Source: Actinomadura pelletieri DSM 43383 (GTDB lineage Bacteria; Actinomycetota; Actinomycetes; Streptosporangiales; Streptosporangiaceae). Taken from it: a DNA stretch of 64,000 bases. Location: contig NZ_RBWU01000003.1 in NCBI RefSeq assembly GCF_003634705.1, forward strand, positions 850,578 to 914,577, in the 5' to 3' direction. Within the stretch, counting starts at the first letter, position 1. Each line of letters starts with the position of its first letter. The translations under genes were made by a program, and so were the position numbers. Positions 27,461 through 35,779 of the stretch are shown one piece after another. The notes beneath the pieces are model-generated. The model saw nothing but the letters and a program-made list of their open reading frames with translations, made no database searches and had not been told where the DNA came from.

Positions 27461-28606
27461 TCAGTTCTCGGTCGACGCGGCCAGTTGGCCACAGGCCCCG
27501 TCGATCTCCCTGCCCCGAGTGTCGCGCACCGTGACCGGAACCCCGTGGGCCTCCAGCCGCCGGACGAATTCGCGCTCGTCCTCGGGCCGTGAAGCGGTCC
27601 ACCTGGAACCCGGCGTCGGGTTCAACGGGATCAGATTGACGTGTACGAGATGCCCGCGCAAGAGCTTGCCGAGAAGATCGGCCCGCCATGCCTGATCGTT
27701 GACGTCCTTGATGAGTGCGTACTCGATCGAGACCCGGCGACCGCTGCGGTCGGCGTAGGCCCATGCGGCGTCCAGGACCTCGGCGACCTTCCACCGGTTG
27801 TTGACGGGGACGAGCTCGTCGCGGAGCTCGTCGTCGGGCGCGTGCAGGGACACGGCGAGGCGCACGGACATGTCCTCGGCGGCGAGCTTCTCGATCGCCG
27901 GGACGAGCCCGACCGTCGAGACGGTGACGGCGCGCTGCGAAATGCCCAGGCCGGCGGGTGCCGGGTCGGTGATACGCCGGACCGCGCCCAATACCGCCTT
28001 GTAGTTGGCCAGCGGCTCCCCCATGCCCATGAAGACGATGTTGGAGACACGGCCTGGACCGCCCGGAATACGCCCGCGGGCGAGTGCGCGTGCCCCTGCG
28101 GTGACCTGTTCGACTATCTCGGCGGTGGAAAGGTTACGGGTCAGCCCTGCCTGGCCCGTCGCGCAGAAGGGGCAGTTCATGCCGCACCCCGCCTGGGACG
28201 AGACGCACATCGTGGCCCGGTCCGGGTACCGCATCAGCACCGATTCGAACAGAACACCGTCGAACGCCTTCCAGACGGTCTTCAGCGTTCTTCCGCCGTC
28301 ACAGTCCAACTCGCGGACGGGGGTGAGCAGCGAGGGCAGCAGCTCGGACACGAGCCGCTCGCGGACGGCGGCGGGCAGGTCGGTCATCTGCGCCGGGTCG
28401 TCGACCAGACGCGCGAAGTAGTGCCGGGACAGTTGGTCGGCCCGGAACGGCTTCTCACCCAGCTGCGCGACCGCGTCACGGCGTTCCGCGTGGGTGAGGT
28501 CGGCGAGATGCCTGGGCGGCTTACCGCGTCTCGGCGCCGCGAAGACGAGTTTCGCCGGGGTCTTACCGGGCGCGGGACCGGTGACGGCGGGCTGGGTGGT
28601 AGACAT
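27461..28606 (-). CDS. rlmN: 23S rRNA/tRNA adenine-C2 methyltransferase
   Basis: 381-residue radical-SAM enzyme that methylates C2 of A2503 in 23S rRNA and of A37 in some tRNAs. The SAM/4Fe-4S motif CGMNCPFCATGQAG is intact, as are FMGMGEPLANY, the STVGLVPAI strand, LHAPDDELRDELVPVN and the C-terminal catalytic cysteine in GACGQLA. The ATG at 28,606 follows GGAAGGA; the frame continues upstream but through the spacer towards the divergent SUFU gene. Last conserved member of the rpsB-tsf-pyrH-frr-cdsA-rlmN series. Confidence 0.97.
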   Translation of the reverse strand: MSTTQPAVTGPAPGKTPAKLVFAAPRRGKPPRHLADLTHAERRDAVAQLGEKPFRADQLSRHYFARLVDDPAQMTDLPAAVRERLVSELLPSLLTPVRELDCDGGRTLKTVWKAFDGVLFESVLMRYPDRATMCVSSQAGCGMNCPFCATGQAGLTRNLSTAEIVEQVTAGARALARGRIPGGPGRVSNIVFMGMGEPLANYKAVLGAVRRITDPAPAGLGISQRAVTVSTVGLVPAIEKLAAEDMSVRLAVSLHAPDDELRDELVPVNNRWKVAEVLDAAWAYADRSGRRVSIEYALIKDVNDQAWRADLLGKLLRGHLVHVNLIPLNPTPGSRWTASRPEDEREFVRRLEAHGVPVTVRDTRGREIDGACGQLAASTEN

Positions 28607-28720
28607 GGTCCTTCCAGTGTCGCAAACGCGGGCCTGTGCATCGTCCGTCTGCGGACACGAGCCCTGACCTGAGGGACGACATTCCTGCACATGACCTTGT
28701 GTGCGACTAAGGTCTCGATC

Positions 28721-29866
28721 ATGCCGGTATTGCGCAGGGGCGCCGCCTCGCCCCAGGGATCCACGGCCACGGTCGTCCACGCGACGGCCAGCCCGTACGG
28801 CAGTCGGCGGCTCGTGATCGAGACCGACGGCGACGTCACCGCGGCCTACCTGAAGGACGCGCGGGACTCGGTGGTCGGCGCGGTGTGGGTCGCGAACCAC
28901 CGCAAGGCACCCGCCGACTTCGACCAGACCCGGTTGAACTCCGGTCGTGCCCCTCTCCTGCCCGAGTCCCATGTGCGTCGATCGGCGGGCCGCGAGGCCC
29001 TGGATCCAGAGAGCCTGGAGGTCGTGTGGTTCGAGGAGGGCGACGGTGTGGCCGTCCTCGACGCGGGTGACCTGCTGTTCGTGATCCCCGGCTGGTCCGA
29101 CATGGGACGCGGTATCCCCGGATACGCCCGTGACGCCACACGCCAGAGCCCCTTCGCGTTCCCGCTGGAGGAGGAGATCGACGACTTCGGCCCGCGGATC
29201 GACCGGGCGCGTGAACACTGGAAGATGTGCCGCGCGGACGGCTCGTGGGCGGAGTTCCAGCAGTCGGTGCTCGGTCACCTGCTCCAACGGCTAGGACCGG
29301 GCGGCCACTACTGGCACGACGTGGGACGGCAGCTGGGAAGTGGCCGAAGCGGTGTGGCTCCGACGGTAGGGGTTTCGGAACGTCCCGCACGAGGCGGCCG
29401 GGAGTTCACCGTCCTGAGCACGGTCGGGATGTGCCGTCAACGAATGCCGACGGTCGAACTGTACGAGGACGACGTCACCCCGTACGGACGTATCGAACTG
29501 GCTGTGGCGAGCACCCTGCCCAGTCAGCGCGCGGGCAGCATCTTCCCGTGGCTCGCGCAGTACCCGTGGCGGTCGGTGACGTGGTTCGCGCCGGGAGACG
29601 TCGTCAAGTGGTACCACGAGGCCCGCACGTTCCCGTTGCGCAGCGGTGAGTCCGTCTGGGAGGGCGTGCTTCTCCTGGACGACCCGAGCCGTCTGGCGGG
29701 TCCCGAGTCACCTGAGCTGACCGGCCTGACACTGGGCGGCGACCCCGTCCGGTGGCTGTGGCTGGTTCCCATCACCGGTGAAGAGCACCGTTTCGCCAAG
29801 AACGAGGGCTCGGACGCGCTCATCCGGCGTCTCGCCCAGCAGGGCCGCTCCTGGGTCGTCTCATGA
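28721..29866 (+). CDS. Suppressor-of-fused (SUFU) domain protein
   Basis: 381 residues. The C-terminal half resembles bacterial SUFU-domain proteins (REFTVLSTVGMCRQRMP, YGRIELAVASTLPS, WFAPGDVVKWYHEARTFPL, LTGLTLGGDPVRWLWLVPIT). The N-terminal half (about 1-200) is a separate region with LVIETDGDVTAAYLKDA, DLLFVIPGWSDMGR and acidic segments. Bacterial SUFU proteins are often polymorphic-toxin immunity proteins, but no toxin gene is visible. It is inserted between rlmN and cdsA on the opposite strand. An ATG at 28,691 is an alternative start. Confidence 0.75.
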   Translation: MPVLRRGAASPQGSTATVVHATASPYGSRRLVIETDGDVTAAYLKDARDSVVGAVWVANHRKAPADFDQTRLNSGRAPLLPESHVRRSAGREALDPESLEVVWFEEGDGVAVLDAGDLLFVIPGWSDMGRGIPGYARDATRQSPFAFPLEEEIDDFGPRIDRAREHWKMCRADGSWAEFQQSVLGHLLQRLGPGGHYWHDVGRQLGSGRSGVAPTVGVSERPARGGREFTVLSTVGMCRQRMPTVELYEDDVTPYGRIELAVASTLPSQRAGSIFPWLAQYPWRSVTWFAPGDVVKWYHEARTFPLRSGESVWEGVLLLDDPSRLAGPESPELTGLTLGGDPVRWLWLVPITGEEHRFAKNEGSDALIRRLAQQGRSWVVS

Positions 29867-29887
29867 CCGGCCCACGCCCCTGAACCC

Positions 29888-29918
29888 GCACGGCCCGTCC
29901 AGAGGCGCGGCGCCGTGC
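29888..29918. terminator. Bidirectional hairpin between SUFU and cdsA
   Basis: GCACGGC and GCCGTGC form a 7-bp stem around a 17-nt loop in the 51-bp gap between two convergent genes; the right arm touches the cdsA stop codon. No T-tract, as is usual in GC-rich actinobacteria. Confidence 0.4.
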
Positions 29919-31063
29919 TAGCTCGGGACGAAGAGTTCCAGGAGCAGCCAGACGACGGGGGCCGTGACGACGAGGGAGTCGAGGCGGTCCATCACGCCAC
30001 CGTGCCCGGGAAGGATCGTTCCCAGGTCCTTGATGCCGAGGTCGCGCTTGATCATCGATTCGACGAGGTCGCCCGCGGTCGCGGTGACCACGGCGGCGAG
30101 ACCGACCAGCACGCCCTGCCAGACGGTGCCGCCGTCCAGCAGCCACCAGACCAGCCAGCCGCCGACGAGCATGCACATGAGGGCGGAGCCGGTCACTCCC
30201 TCCCAGGTCTTCTTCGGACTGATCGTGGGCGCGAGCTTGTGCCTGCCGAGGAACGAGCCGGCGAAGAAGCCGCCGGTGTCGCTGGCCACGGTGGTGGCGA
30301 TGAAGATGATGATGCGGTGGTCGCCGTCGTCGGGACGCATCAGCAGCGCCACGATCCCACCGACCAGGACCAGGTAGCCGACGACGAACGCGCCGGCGGA
30401 CACGTCCCGCACATAGCCGTCGGCGCCTTCGAGCATCCGCGTCATCAGCAGGGCGAGAACCGTCAGCCCCACGGCGGCGACCGTGGCGGTGGGCCCCCAC
30501 ACGTACGCGACGACCGGTGTACCGACCATGCCCGTCGCGACCGGGATGAACGGGACGTGCAGGTCGCGGCTCTTGAACGCCTCGGTCAGTTCCCGCATGC
30601 CGATGAAGAGAAACACGACCATCACGGCAAGGAAGATTTCCCTGACCGTGTAGACGGAGAGCAGCACCAGGGAGCCGAGCCCCAGTCCCACTCCGATGGC
30701 GAGCGGAAGGTTGCGTCCCGTCCTGCCGGTGGGCTTGGCCCCGGACGTCCCACCGGACGAGCCCGCGGAGGGCTTGTCCGCGGAGGACGCGCCTGTGGGG
30801 TCGTCGTTCGCGGAGGACGGCTCCGCGCGGGCGGCCCCGGCACGCGACGCGCCCCCGGAGGGCTCGCCGTCGCGCGAGGAGCCCGCGGGGAACGCGTCGG
30901 ACGATGACAGGTCTGACGGCGGGGCGTGTGCGCGCGCGCCGACGGGAGGTGTGGTGCCGGAGGAGGAGACGTCCTCGCTGGAGGTGTCCGGTGCGTGCCC
31001 GGCCATGTCGGTCTCCGGCTCATCCGGGGAGTGCGAGGTCTCCCCGGCGTCGTCGAGTTCCAT
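29918..31063 (-). CDS. cdsA: Phosphatidate cytidylyltransferase
   Basis: 381-residue membrane enzyme forming CDP-diacylglycerol from phosphatidate and CTP for phospholipid synthesis. The C-terminal signature SMIKRDLGIKDLGTILPGHG is intact; eight or so transmembrane helices fill residues about 120-380. The first ~118 residues are a Ser/Pro/Gly/Ala-rich, probably disordered extension, unusual for this enzyme but common in this gene cluster's products. The ATG at 31,063 overlaps the frr stop (TGATG), coupling it to ribosome recycling factor. Confidence 0.95.
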   Translation of the reverse strand: MELDDAGETSHSPDEPETDMAGHAPDTSSEDVSSSGTTPPVGARAHAPPSDLSSSDAFPAGSSRDGEPSGGASRAGAARAEPSSANDDPTGASSADKPSAGSSGGTSGAKPTGRTGRNLPLAIGVGLGLGSLVLLSVYTVREIFLAVMVVFLFIGMRELTEAFKSRDLHVPFIPVATGMVGTPVVAYVWGPTATVAAVGLTVLALLMTRMLEGADGYVRDVSAGAFVVGYLVLVGGIVALLMRPDDGDHRIIIFIATTVASDTGGFFAGSFLGRHKLAPTISPKKTWEGVTGSALMCMLVGGWLVWWLLDGGTVWQGVLVGLAAVVTATAGDLVESMIKRDLGIKDLGTILPGHGGVMDRLDSLVVTAPVVWLLLELFVPS

Positions 31064-31620
31064 CAAACTTCGAGCAGCTCTGCCTTCTTGTGCTCAAGCA
31101 ACTCGTCGATCTGCGCCACGTAGCGGTGGGTGACGTCGTCGAGTTCCTTCTCGGCACGCCTGACATCGTCCTCGCCCGCCTCGCCGTCCTTGGCGAGTTT
31201 GTCGAGGGTGTCCTTGGCACGCCGCCGGACGTTGCGGATCGAGACCCGGCTCTCCTCAGCCTTGTGGCCCGCGACCTTGATGAACTCCTTGCGGCGTTCC
31301 TCGGACAGTTCGGGGAAGACGACCCGGATGACGTTGCCGTCGTTGCTGGGATTCACCCCGAGGTCGCTGTCACGGATCGCCCGCTCCACCGCCTGCATGG
31401 ACGACTTGTCGAAGACCTGGACGATGACCATCCGGGGCTCCGGCAGCGTGAACGACGCGAGCTGGTTGATCGGCGTCGGCGTACCGTAGTACTCGGCGGT
31501 GATCTTGTTGAACATCGCGGGGGTGACCCGTCCGGTGCGGATGGCCTGGAAGTCCTCCTTGGCGACCGCGACCGCCTTCTCCATTTTCTCCTCTGCCTCG
31601 AGGAGAGTCTCGTCGATCAC
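31063..31620 (-). CDS. frr: Ribosome recycling factor
   Basis: 185 residues, exactly the family length. It splits post-termination ribosomes together with EF-G. Characteristic sequence includes IRTGRVTPAMFNKI, YYGTPTPINQLASF, SDLGVNPSNDGNVIRVVFPE and LTEERR-type SEERRKEFIKVA. The GTG at 31,620 is chosen because GGGAG precedes it and the protein then starts like other actinobacterial Frr; in-frame ATGs upstream (31,632 and 31,692) give implausible extensions. Stop overlaps cdsA. Confidence 0.96.
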   Translation of the reverse strand: MIDETLLEAEEKMEKAVAVAKEDFQAIRTGRVTPAMFNKITAEYYGTPTPINQLASFTLPEPRMVIVQVFDKSSMQAVERAIRDSDLGVNPSNDGNVIRVVFPELSEERRKEFIKVAGHKAEESRVSIRNVRRRAKDTLDKLAKDGEAGEDDVRRAEKELDDVTHRYVAQIDELLEHKKAELLEV

Positions 31621-31710
31621 TGTGACTCCCATGTCATCTGGTCGGCCCTGGTCGTACGGTTCCGCGATGCGTTCCGTGTGCGCGACACGCACCGCGGTCG
31701 TGGGCTGTGG

Positions 31711-32607
31711 TCAGCCCTCCTCCGGGCTGACCAGCGTGCCGATCTTCTCACCCCGGACCGCCCGGACGATGTTGCCCTGCCCCATGAGGTCGAACACCAC
31801 GATGGGGAGCGCGTTGTCCATGCAGAGGCTGATGGCCGTGGCGTCCATGACCTTCAGACCCCGCTGTAGAACCTCACCGTATTCCAAACGGTCGAACTTG
31901 ACCGCGTCTGGATTCTTGCGCGGATCGGCGTCGTAGACACCGTCCACTTGCGTGGCCTTCAGTACGGCCTCGGCACCGATCTCCAACGCGCGCTGGGCGG
32001 CGGTGGTGTCGGTCGAGAAGAACGGCTGGCCAAGCCCCGCGCCGAAGATGACGACGCGGCCCTTCTCCAGGTGCCGGATGGCACGCCGTGGAATGTACGG
32101 TTCGGCCACCTGGCTCATGGTGATGGCCGTCTGGACGCGCGTGTCGAGACCCAGTTTCTCCAGGAAGTCCTGGAGGGCCAGACAGTTGATGACCGTGCCG
32201 ATCATGCCCATGTAGTCGGCGCGGCCGCGGTCCATTCCGCGTTCGGCCATGACCACGCCGCGGAACATGTTGCCACCGCCGCAGACGACCGCGACCTGGA
32301 CGCCGTCCCGCACGGCCTCGGCGATGGCCTCGGCCACATGCTGGACGACCTCGGGGTCGATGCCGAGCGGGTCACGTCCGGCGAAGGCCTCGCCCGAAAG
32401 CTTCAGCAGGACCCGCTTCCAGCCGGCGCGGGGACCGTGCCGACCGTCCGCGCTCCGTTCCCGCCGCCCGGTCTCGGCGCCCCCGGCCGTCGCGCCCGTG
32501 GACGAGCTCGTACCGGACGTCGCTTTCCCCTCGGACGAACCCGGTTCCGTGCCGTCCCGATCAGACGACGAGGCCGCCGTCGCGCTAGTTGTCGTCTTGT
32601 CCGGCAC
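31711..32607 (-). CDS. pyrH: UMP kinase with long disordered N-terminal extension
   Basis: 298 residues; phosphorylates UMP to UDP in pyrimidine synthesis. The amino acid kinase core begins at about residue 63 (WKRVLLKLSGEAF) and contains VAVVCGGGNMFRG, GMIGTVINCLALQ, FGAGLGQPFFSTDT and KATQVDGVYDADPR. The preceding 62 residues are Ser/Thr/Gly/Ala-rich low complexity. This stretch contains no in-frame ATG, GTG, TTG or CTG codon, so the extension must be translated if the gene is made at all. The GTG at 32,607 follows GAGGAGG. Confidence 0.95.
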   Translation of the reverse strand: MPDKTTTSATAASSSDRDGTEPGSSEGKATSGTSSSTGATAGGAETGRRERSADGRHGPRAGWKRVLLKLSGEAFAGRDPLGIDPEVVQHVAEAIAEAVRDGVQVAVVCGGGNMFRGVVMAERGMDRGRADYMGMIGTVINCLALQDFLEKLGLDTRVQTAITMSQVAEPYIPRRAIRHLEKGRVVIFGAGLGQPFFSTDTTAAQRALEIGAEAVLKATQVDGVYDADPRKNPDAVKFDRLEYGEVLQRGLKVMDATAISLCMDNALPIVVFDLMGQGNIVRAVRGEKIGTLVSPEEG

Positions 32608-32664
32608 GTCGGCGGCCTCCTCGTAGGTTCGCGTTCTGTCTGGGTACCCGTCTCCAGAGTGCCC

Positions 32665-33501
32665 CTAAGCCTGCCCGACCTTAAACCGGGCAAAGCGGAC
32701 AACCCTCACGCCGGCCTCGTCCAGGACCTTCGTGATGTTCTTCTTGGGGTCCTTCACGAACTCCTGCTCGAGCAGGACGAGGTCGCGGAAGTAGGCGTTC
32801 ACCCGGCCCTCCACGATCTTCGGGATCGCCTGCTCGGGCTTGCCCTCGTCGCGGGTGCGCTGCTCGGCGATCGCCCGCTCCTTCTCGACCACCTCGGCGG
32901 GGATCTCCTCGCGGGTCAGGTACTGGGGGGCCATCGCCGCGATCTGCTGGGCGATGTCCTTGGCGACCTGCGGGTTCTCCACGTCCAGCTCGACCAGCAC
33001 ACCGGTGGTCGGCGGCAGGGACGGGTCGGACTTGTGCAGGTAGCTGGCCACATAGGCGCCCTGGAAGTGCGCGAAGCGGCGCAGTTCCAGCTTCTCCCCG
33101 ATCTTGGCGCTGTTCTCCTCGATCAGGGCCTGGACGGTCTTGCCCGCCTCGATCTCGGTGCCCAGCAGGGCCGGAGCGTCGGCGGCGCCGCTGCTCACGG
33201 CGAACTCGACGAGCCGGTTCGCCAGCTGGATGAACTGCTCGTTCTTGGCGACGAAGTCGGTCTCGCAGTTGAGTTCCAGGAGGGCACCGTCGCCGGAGTT
33301 CGCAAAGTACTCGGCGACCAGGCCGTTGGCGGCGGTGCGCTCGGCGCGCTTGCCGACGTCCTTGGCGCCCTTGAGGCGCAACAGTTCGGTGGCCTTCTCG
33401 AAGTCGCCGTCCGCCTCGGTGAGGGCGTTCTTCACGGCCATCATGCCGGAGCCGGTCAGGTCGCGTAGCCGCTTGACGTCAGCGGCGGTGAAGTTAGCCA
33501 T
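32665..33501 (-). CDS. tsf: Translation elongation factor Ts
   Basis: 278 residues; nucleotide exchange factor for EF-Tu. The N-terminal UBA-like domain (VKRLRDLTGSGMMAVKNALT) and the core NCETDFVAKNEQF, ending VRVVRFARFKVGQA, identify it. It follows rpsB by 85 bp, and a very strong hairpin occupies that gap. The gene is full length. Confidence 0.97.
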   Translation of the reverse strand: MANFTAADVKRLRDLTGSGMMAVKNALTEADGDFEKATELLRLKGAKDVGKRAERTAANGLVAEYFANSGDGALLELNCETDFVAKNEQFIQLANRLVEFAVSSGAADAPALLGTEIEAGKTVQALIEENSAKIGEKLELRRFAHFQGAYVASYLHKSDPSLPPTTGVLVELDVENPQVAKDIAQQIAAMAPQYLTREEIPAEVVEKERAIAEQRTRDEGKPEQAIPKIVEGRVNAYFRDLVLLEQEFVKDPKKNITKVLDEAGVRVVRFARFKVGQA

Positions 33502-33543
33502 CGCTCTTCGCTTCTCTCGTCGTTGGTCGTGGGACCCGCGACA

Positions 33544-33579
33544 GTCCCGGCGACGCCCCGCGGGGGCCGTCGCCGGGAC
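33544..33579 (-). promoter_or_regulatory. Strong hairpin between rpsB and tsf
   Basis: GTCCCGGCGACG pairs perfectly with CGTCGCCGGGAC, and the loop can pair further (CCCC with GGGG). It begins 8 nt after the rpsB stop. Without a T-run it is probably a partial terminator, RNA-processing or stabilising structure that sets the S2:EF-Ts ratio. Confidence 0.55.
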
Positions 33580-33586
33580 CGCGGGA

Positions 33587-34537
33587 TCAAGCCTGCTCGG
33601 CCTCGGTGGGCTTCGGGGCCTCCTGGCCCTCGTCCGCCGCCTGCGGGCTCTCGGCGGACTCCGCCGGAGCCTCCGCCTCGGCCTGCGCGGGGGCCTCCGC
33701 CGGGGCCTCGGCCGGAGCCTCGGCGGGCGCCTCGGCGGCGTTCTCGCTCGGCTTGAGCAGGTCGCGCTCCCATTCGGCCAGCGGCTCCTCCGAGCCCGCG
33801 GCCGCGGTGCCCTCGGCGGGCTTGCTGTCCCCGCCGGACGCGCCCGCGCGGGCGATGAGGCCGTCCGCGACGGAGTCGGCGACGACGCGGGTCAGGAGGC
33901 TGACGCTGCGGATGGCGTCGTCGTTGCCCGGGACCGGGTAGTCGACCTCGTCGGGGTCGCAGTTCGTGTCCAGGATCGCCACGACCGGGATGCCGAGCTT
34001 CTTGGCCTCGTTGACCGCGATGTGCTCCTTCTTGGTGTCCACGATCCAGATGGCGCTCGGAACCTTCGCCATGTCGCGGATGCCGCCGAGGGTGCGCTCC
34101 AGCTTGTCCTTCTCACGACGCAGGCCGAGAAGTTCCTTCTTGGTCATGCCGGAACCGGCCACATCGTCGTAGTTGATCTCCTCCAGCTCCTTGAGCCGGG
34201 TGAGCCGCTTGTGGACGGTGGAGAAGTTGGTGAGCATGCCGCCGAGCCAACGCTGGTTGACGTAGGGCATGCCGACCCTGGTGGCCTGCTCGGCGATGGA
34301 CTCCTGAGCCTGCTTCTTGGTGCCGACGAACAGGATCGTCCCGCCGTGGGCGACCGTGGCCTTGACGAACTCGAAGGCCCGGTCGATGTAGGACAGCGAC
34401 TGCTGCAGGTCGATGATGTAGATGCCGTTGCGCTCGGTGAGGATGAAGCGCTTCATCTTCGGGTTCCACCGACGGGTCTGGTGGCCGAAGTGGACGCCGC
34501 TCTCCAGGAGCTGCCGCATGGTGACGACGGGTGCCAT
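33587..34537 (-). CDS. rpsB: 30S ribosomal protein S2 with Ala/Glu/Pro repeat tail
   Basis: 316 residues. Core S2 features are present: MRQLLESGVHFGHQTRRWNP, YIIDLQQSLSYIDRAF, FVGTKKQAQE, NQRWLGGMLTNFSTV and VDTKKEHIAVNEAKKLGIPV. After the core (about residue 235) a long acidic tail contains four PAEA repeats encoded by near-perfect 12-bp DNA repeats. S2 tails are variable in actinobacteria; this one is long. The ATG at 34,537 has AAGGAG upstream. First gene of rpsB-tsf. Confidence 0.97.
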   Translation of the reverse strand: MAPVVTMRQLLESGVHFGHQTRRWNPKMKRFILTERNGIYIIDLQQSLSYIDRAFEFVKATVAHGGTILFVGTKKQAQESIAEQATRVGMPYVNQRWLGGMLTNFSTVHKRLTRLKELEEINYDDVAGSGMTKKELLGLRREKDKLERTLGGIRDMAKVPSAIWIVDTKKEHIAVNEAKKLGIPVVAILDTNCDPDEVDYPVPGNDDAIRSVSLLTRVVADSVADGLIARAGASGGDSKPAEGTAAAGSEEPLAEWERDLLKPSENAAEAPAEAPAEAPAEAPAQAEAEAPAESAESPQAADEGQEAPKPTEAEQA

Positions 34538-34923
34538 TGCCCGTGCTCTCCTTCTCTGGCCCTTGCCGGGCCGCATTTGGTTGTCTGCCTACGCCCGGGT
34601 GTCGTCCCACCGTCGCCATGGCGACGGACCGAGGGGCGGCGCCCCACCAGAAGTGCGGTGGCATGCGGACGCGTGAAATCAGCCGCCGGGACACCCCTAG
34701 CGGCTGTGACCCGTTTCCGGGTCTGGTGACCTCTCCGCTCGCGGCGGCTTCCCGGCGATCCTCCTCGGAGAGATCGTCGACGGCCTGGCCTGGCCGATGC
34801 CCTTTCGAGCACGGTCACAGATTATCAGGGCGCGGACGCGTCCGGGAATCACCGGCGGAGCCGGTTATCCACAGTTGGACGACCTTCGGGCAGGCGGTTC
34901 GCGACCGCGGCAGGCTGCCGTGC
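34538..34923 (-). promoter_or_regulatory. rpsB leader: rpsB leader and divergent promoter region
   Basis: 386 bp between divergent rpsB and the M23 gene. On the minus strand an extended -10-like TGATAAT (plus-strand ATTATC at 34,822-34,827) would give a leader of roughly 280 nt. The leader holds a perfect 18-bp palindrome CCGTCGCCATGGCGACGG (34,610-34,627) and a second stem GGGGC/GCCCC (34,633-34,645). This looks like a ribosomal-protein leader that S2 could bind, by analogy with rpsB leaders elsewhere; no family match is claimed. Confidence 0.45.
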
Positions 34924-35625
34924 ATGAGCTTGCTGACACTGCTCCTCACCTGCGTGTTCGCCGTCGTGACGCCCGGCCCGAACAGCCCCGGCCCGGCTCC
35001 GGAGAGCTGGCGCTGGCCGCTGGGGCCGCCGCCTCCACAGGTCGTCCGGGGCTTCAGCCCGCCGACGTTCCCGTGGGGTCCGGGCCACCGCGGCGTCGAC
35101 CTCGCGGCCCGTCCGGGGCAGCCCGTGTACGCCGCCGGTCCGGGACGCGTCACCTACGCCGACCGTCTGTCGGGACGCGGTGTGGTCGCCATCGGCCATG
35201 GCGTGCTGCGAACGACGTACCTGCCCGTTCGGGCCAACGTCCGTGTGGGGCACCGGGTCACGTCCGGCAGCCGCATCGGCACCGTGGAGGACGGCCTGCC
35301 ACACTGCCCGATGACATGCCTCCACTGGGGCCTGTTGCACGGGTCTCTCTACCTGAACCCGCTCAGCCTGGTGCAGCGCGAGTTGCGCCTGCTTCCCCAC
35401 TGGGAACGCCCGTCGCCGCCCGAGAAGCGCCCCGTCCCTCAAGGCGAGCCCGGCATCGCCCTACGCGACGCGACGGGCGGGGCCCTGACCGGCATGGCTC
35501 TCACCTTCACCACGGCCTTCGTCTGGCGCCGCACACGCACCCGCGCGCTCCGGCACCGGCGCCGCCGCCCACCACCGGGCGTCATAGACCTGTCCCACGA
35601 ACGCCGCCTACGCCGCACCCCCTAA
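34924..35625 (+). CDS. M23-family (LytM-like) peptidase-domain protein
   Basis: 233 residues. The signal peptide or N-terminal anchor (SLLTLLLTCVFAVVTPG) is followed by the LytM/M23 domain with GHRGVDLAA (first zinc motif HxxxD) and, late, CLHWGLLHG, where the usual HxH reads LxH because the first His is replaced by Cys-Leu. The C-terminus has a hydrophobic segment and a basic tail. M23 enzymes cut peptidoglycan cross-bridges or activate amidases; with this motif it may be inactive or use Cys. A copy of this gene upstream of rpsB is common in actinobacteria. Confidence 0.85.
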   Translation: MSLLTLLLTCVFAVVTPGPNSPGPAPESWRWPLGPPPPQVVRGFSPPTFPWGPGHRGVDLAARPGQPVYAAGPGRVTYADRLSGRGVVAIGHGVLRTTYLPVRANVRVGHRVTSGSRIGTVEDGLPHCPMTCLHWGLLHGSLYLNPLSLVQRELRLLPHWERPSPPEKRPVPQGEPGIALRDATGGALTGMALTFTTAFVWRRTRTRALRHRRRRPPPGVIDLSHERRLRRTP

Positions 35626-35779
35626 CGGGGGCGACAGCGCCGACACGTCACCGTCCGCCCCCCATGCCTGCCATCCACCCAGGGCGGCAGGCATAGGGAT
35701 CAGACCCACCCCCGCTTTCCCACAAGCTGCCCCACCTTGCCACACCGACCATCCCCCTCGCCCATCTGCAGGACACCCG

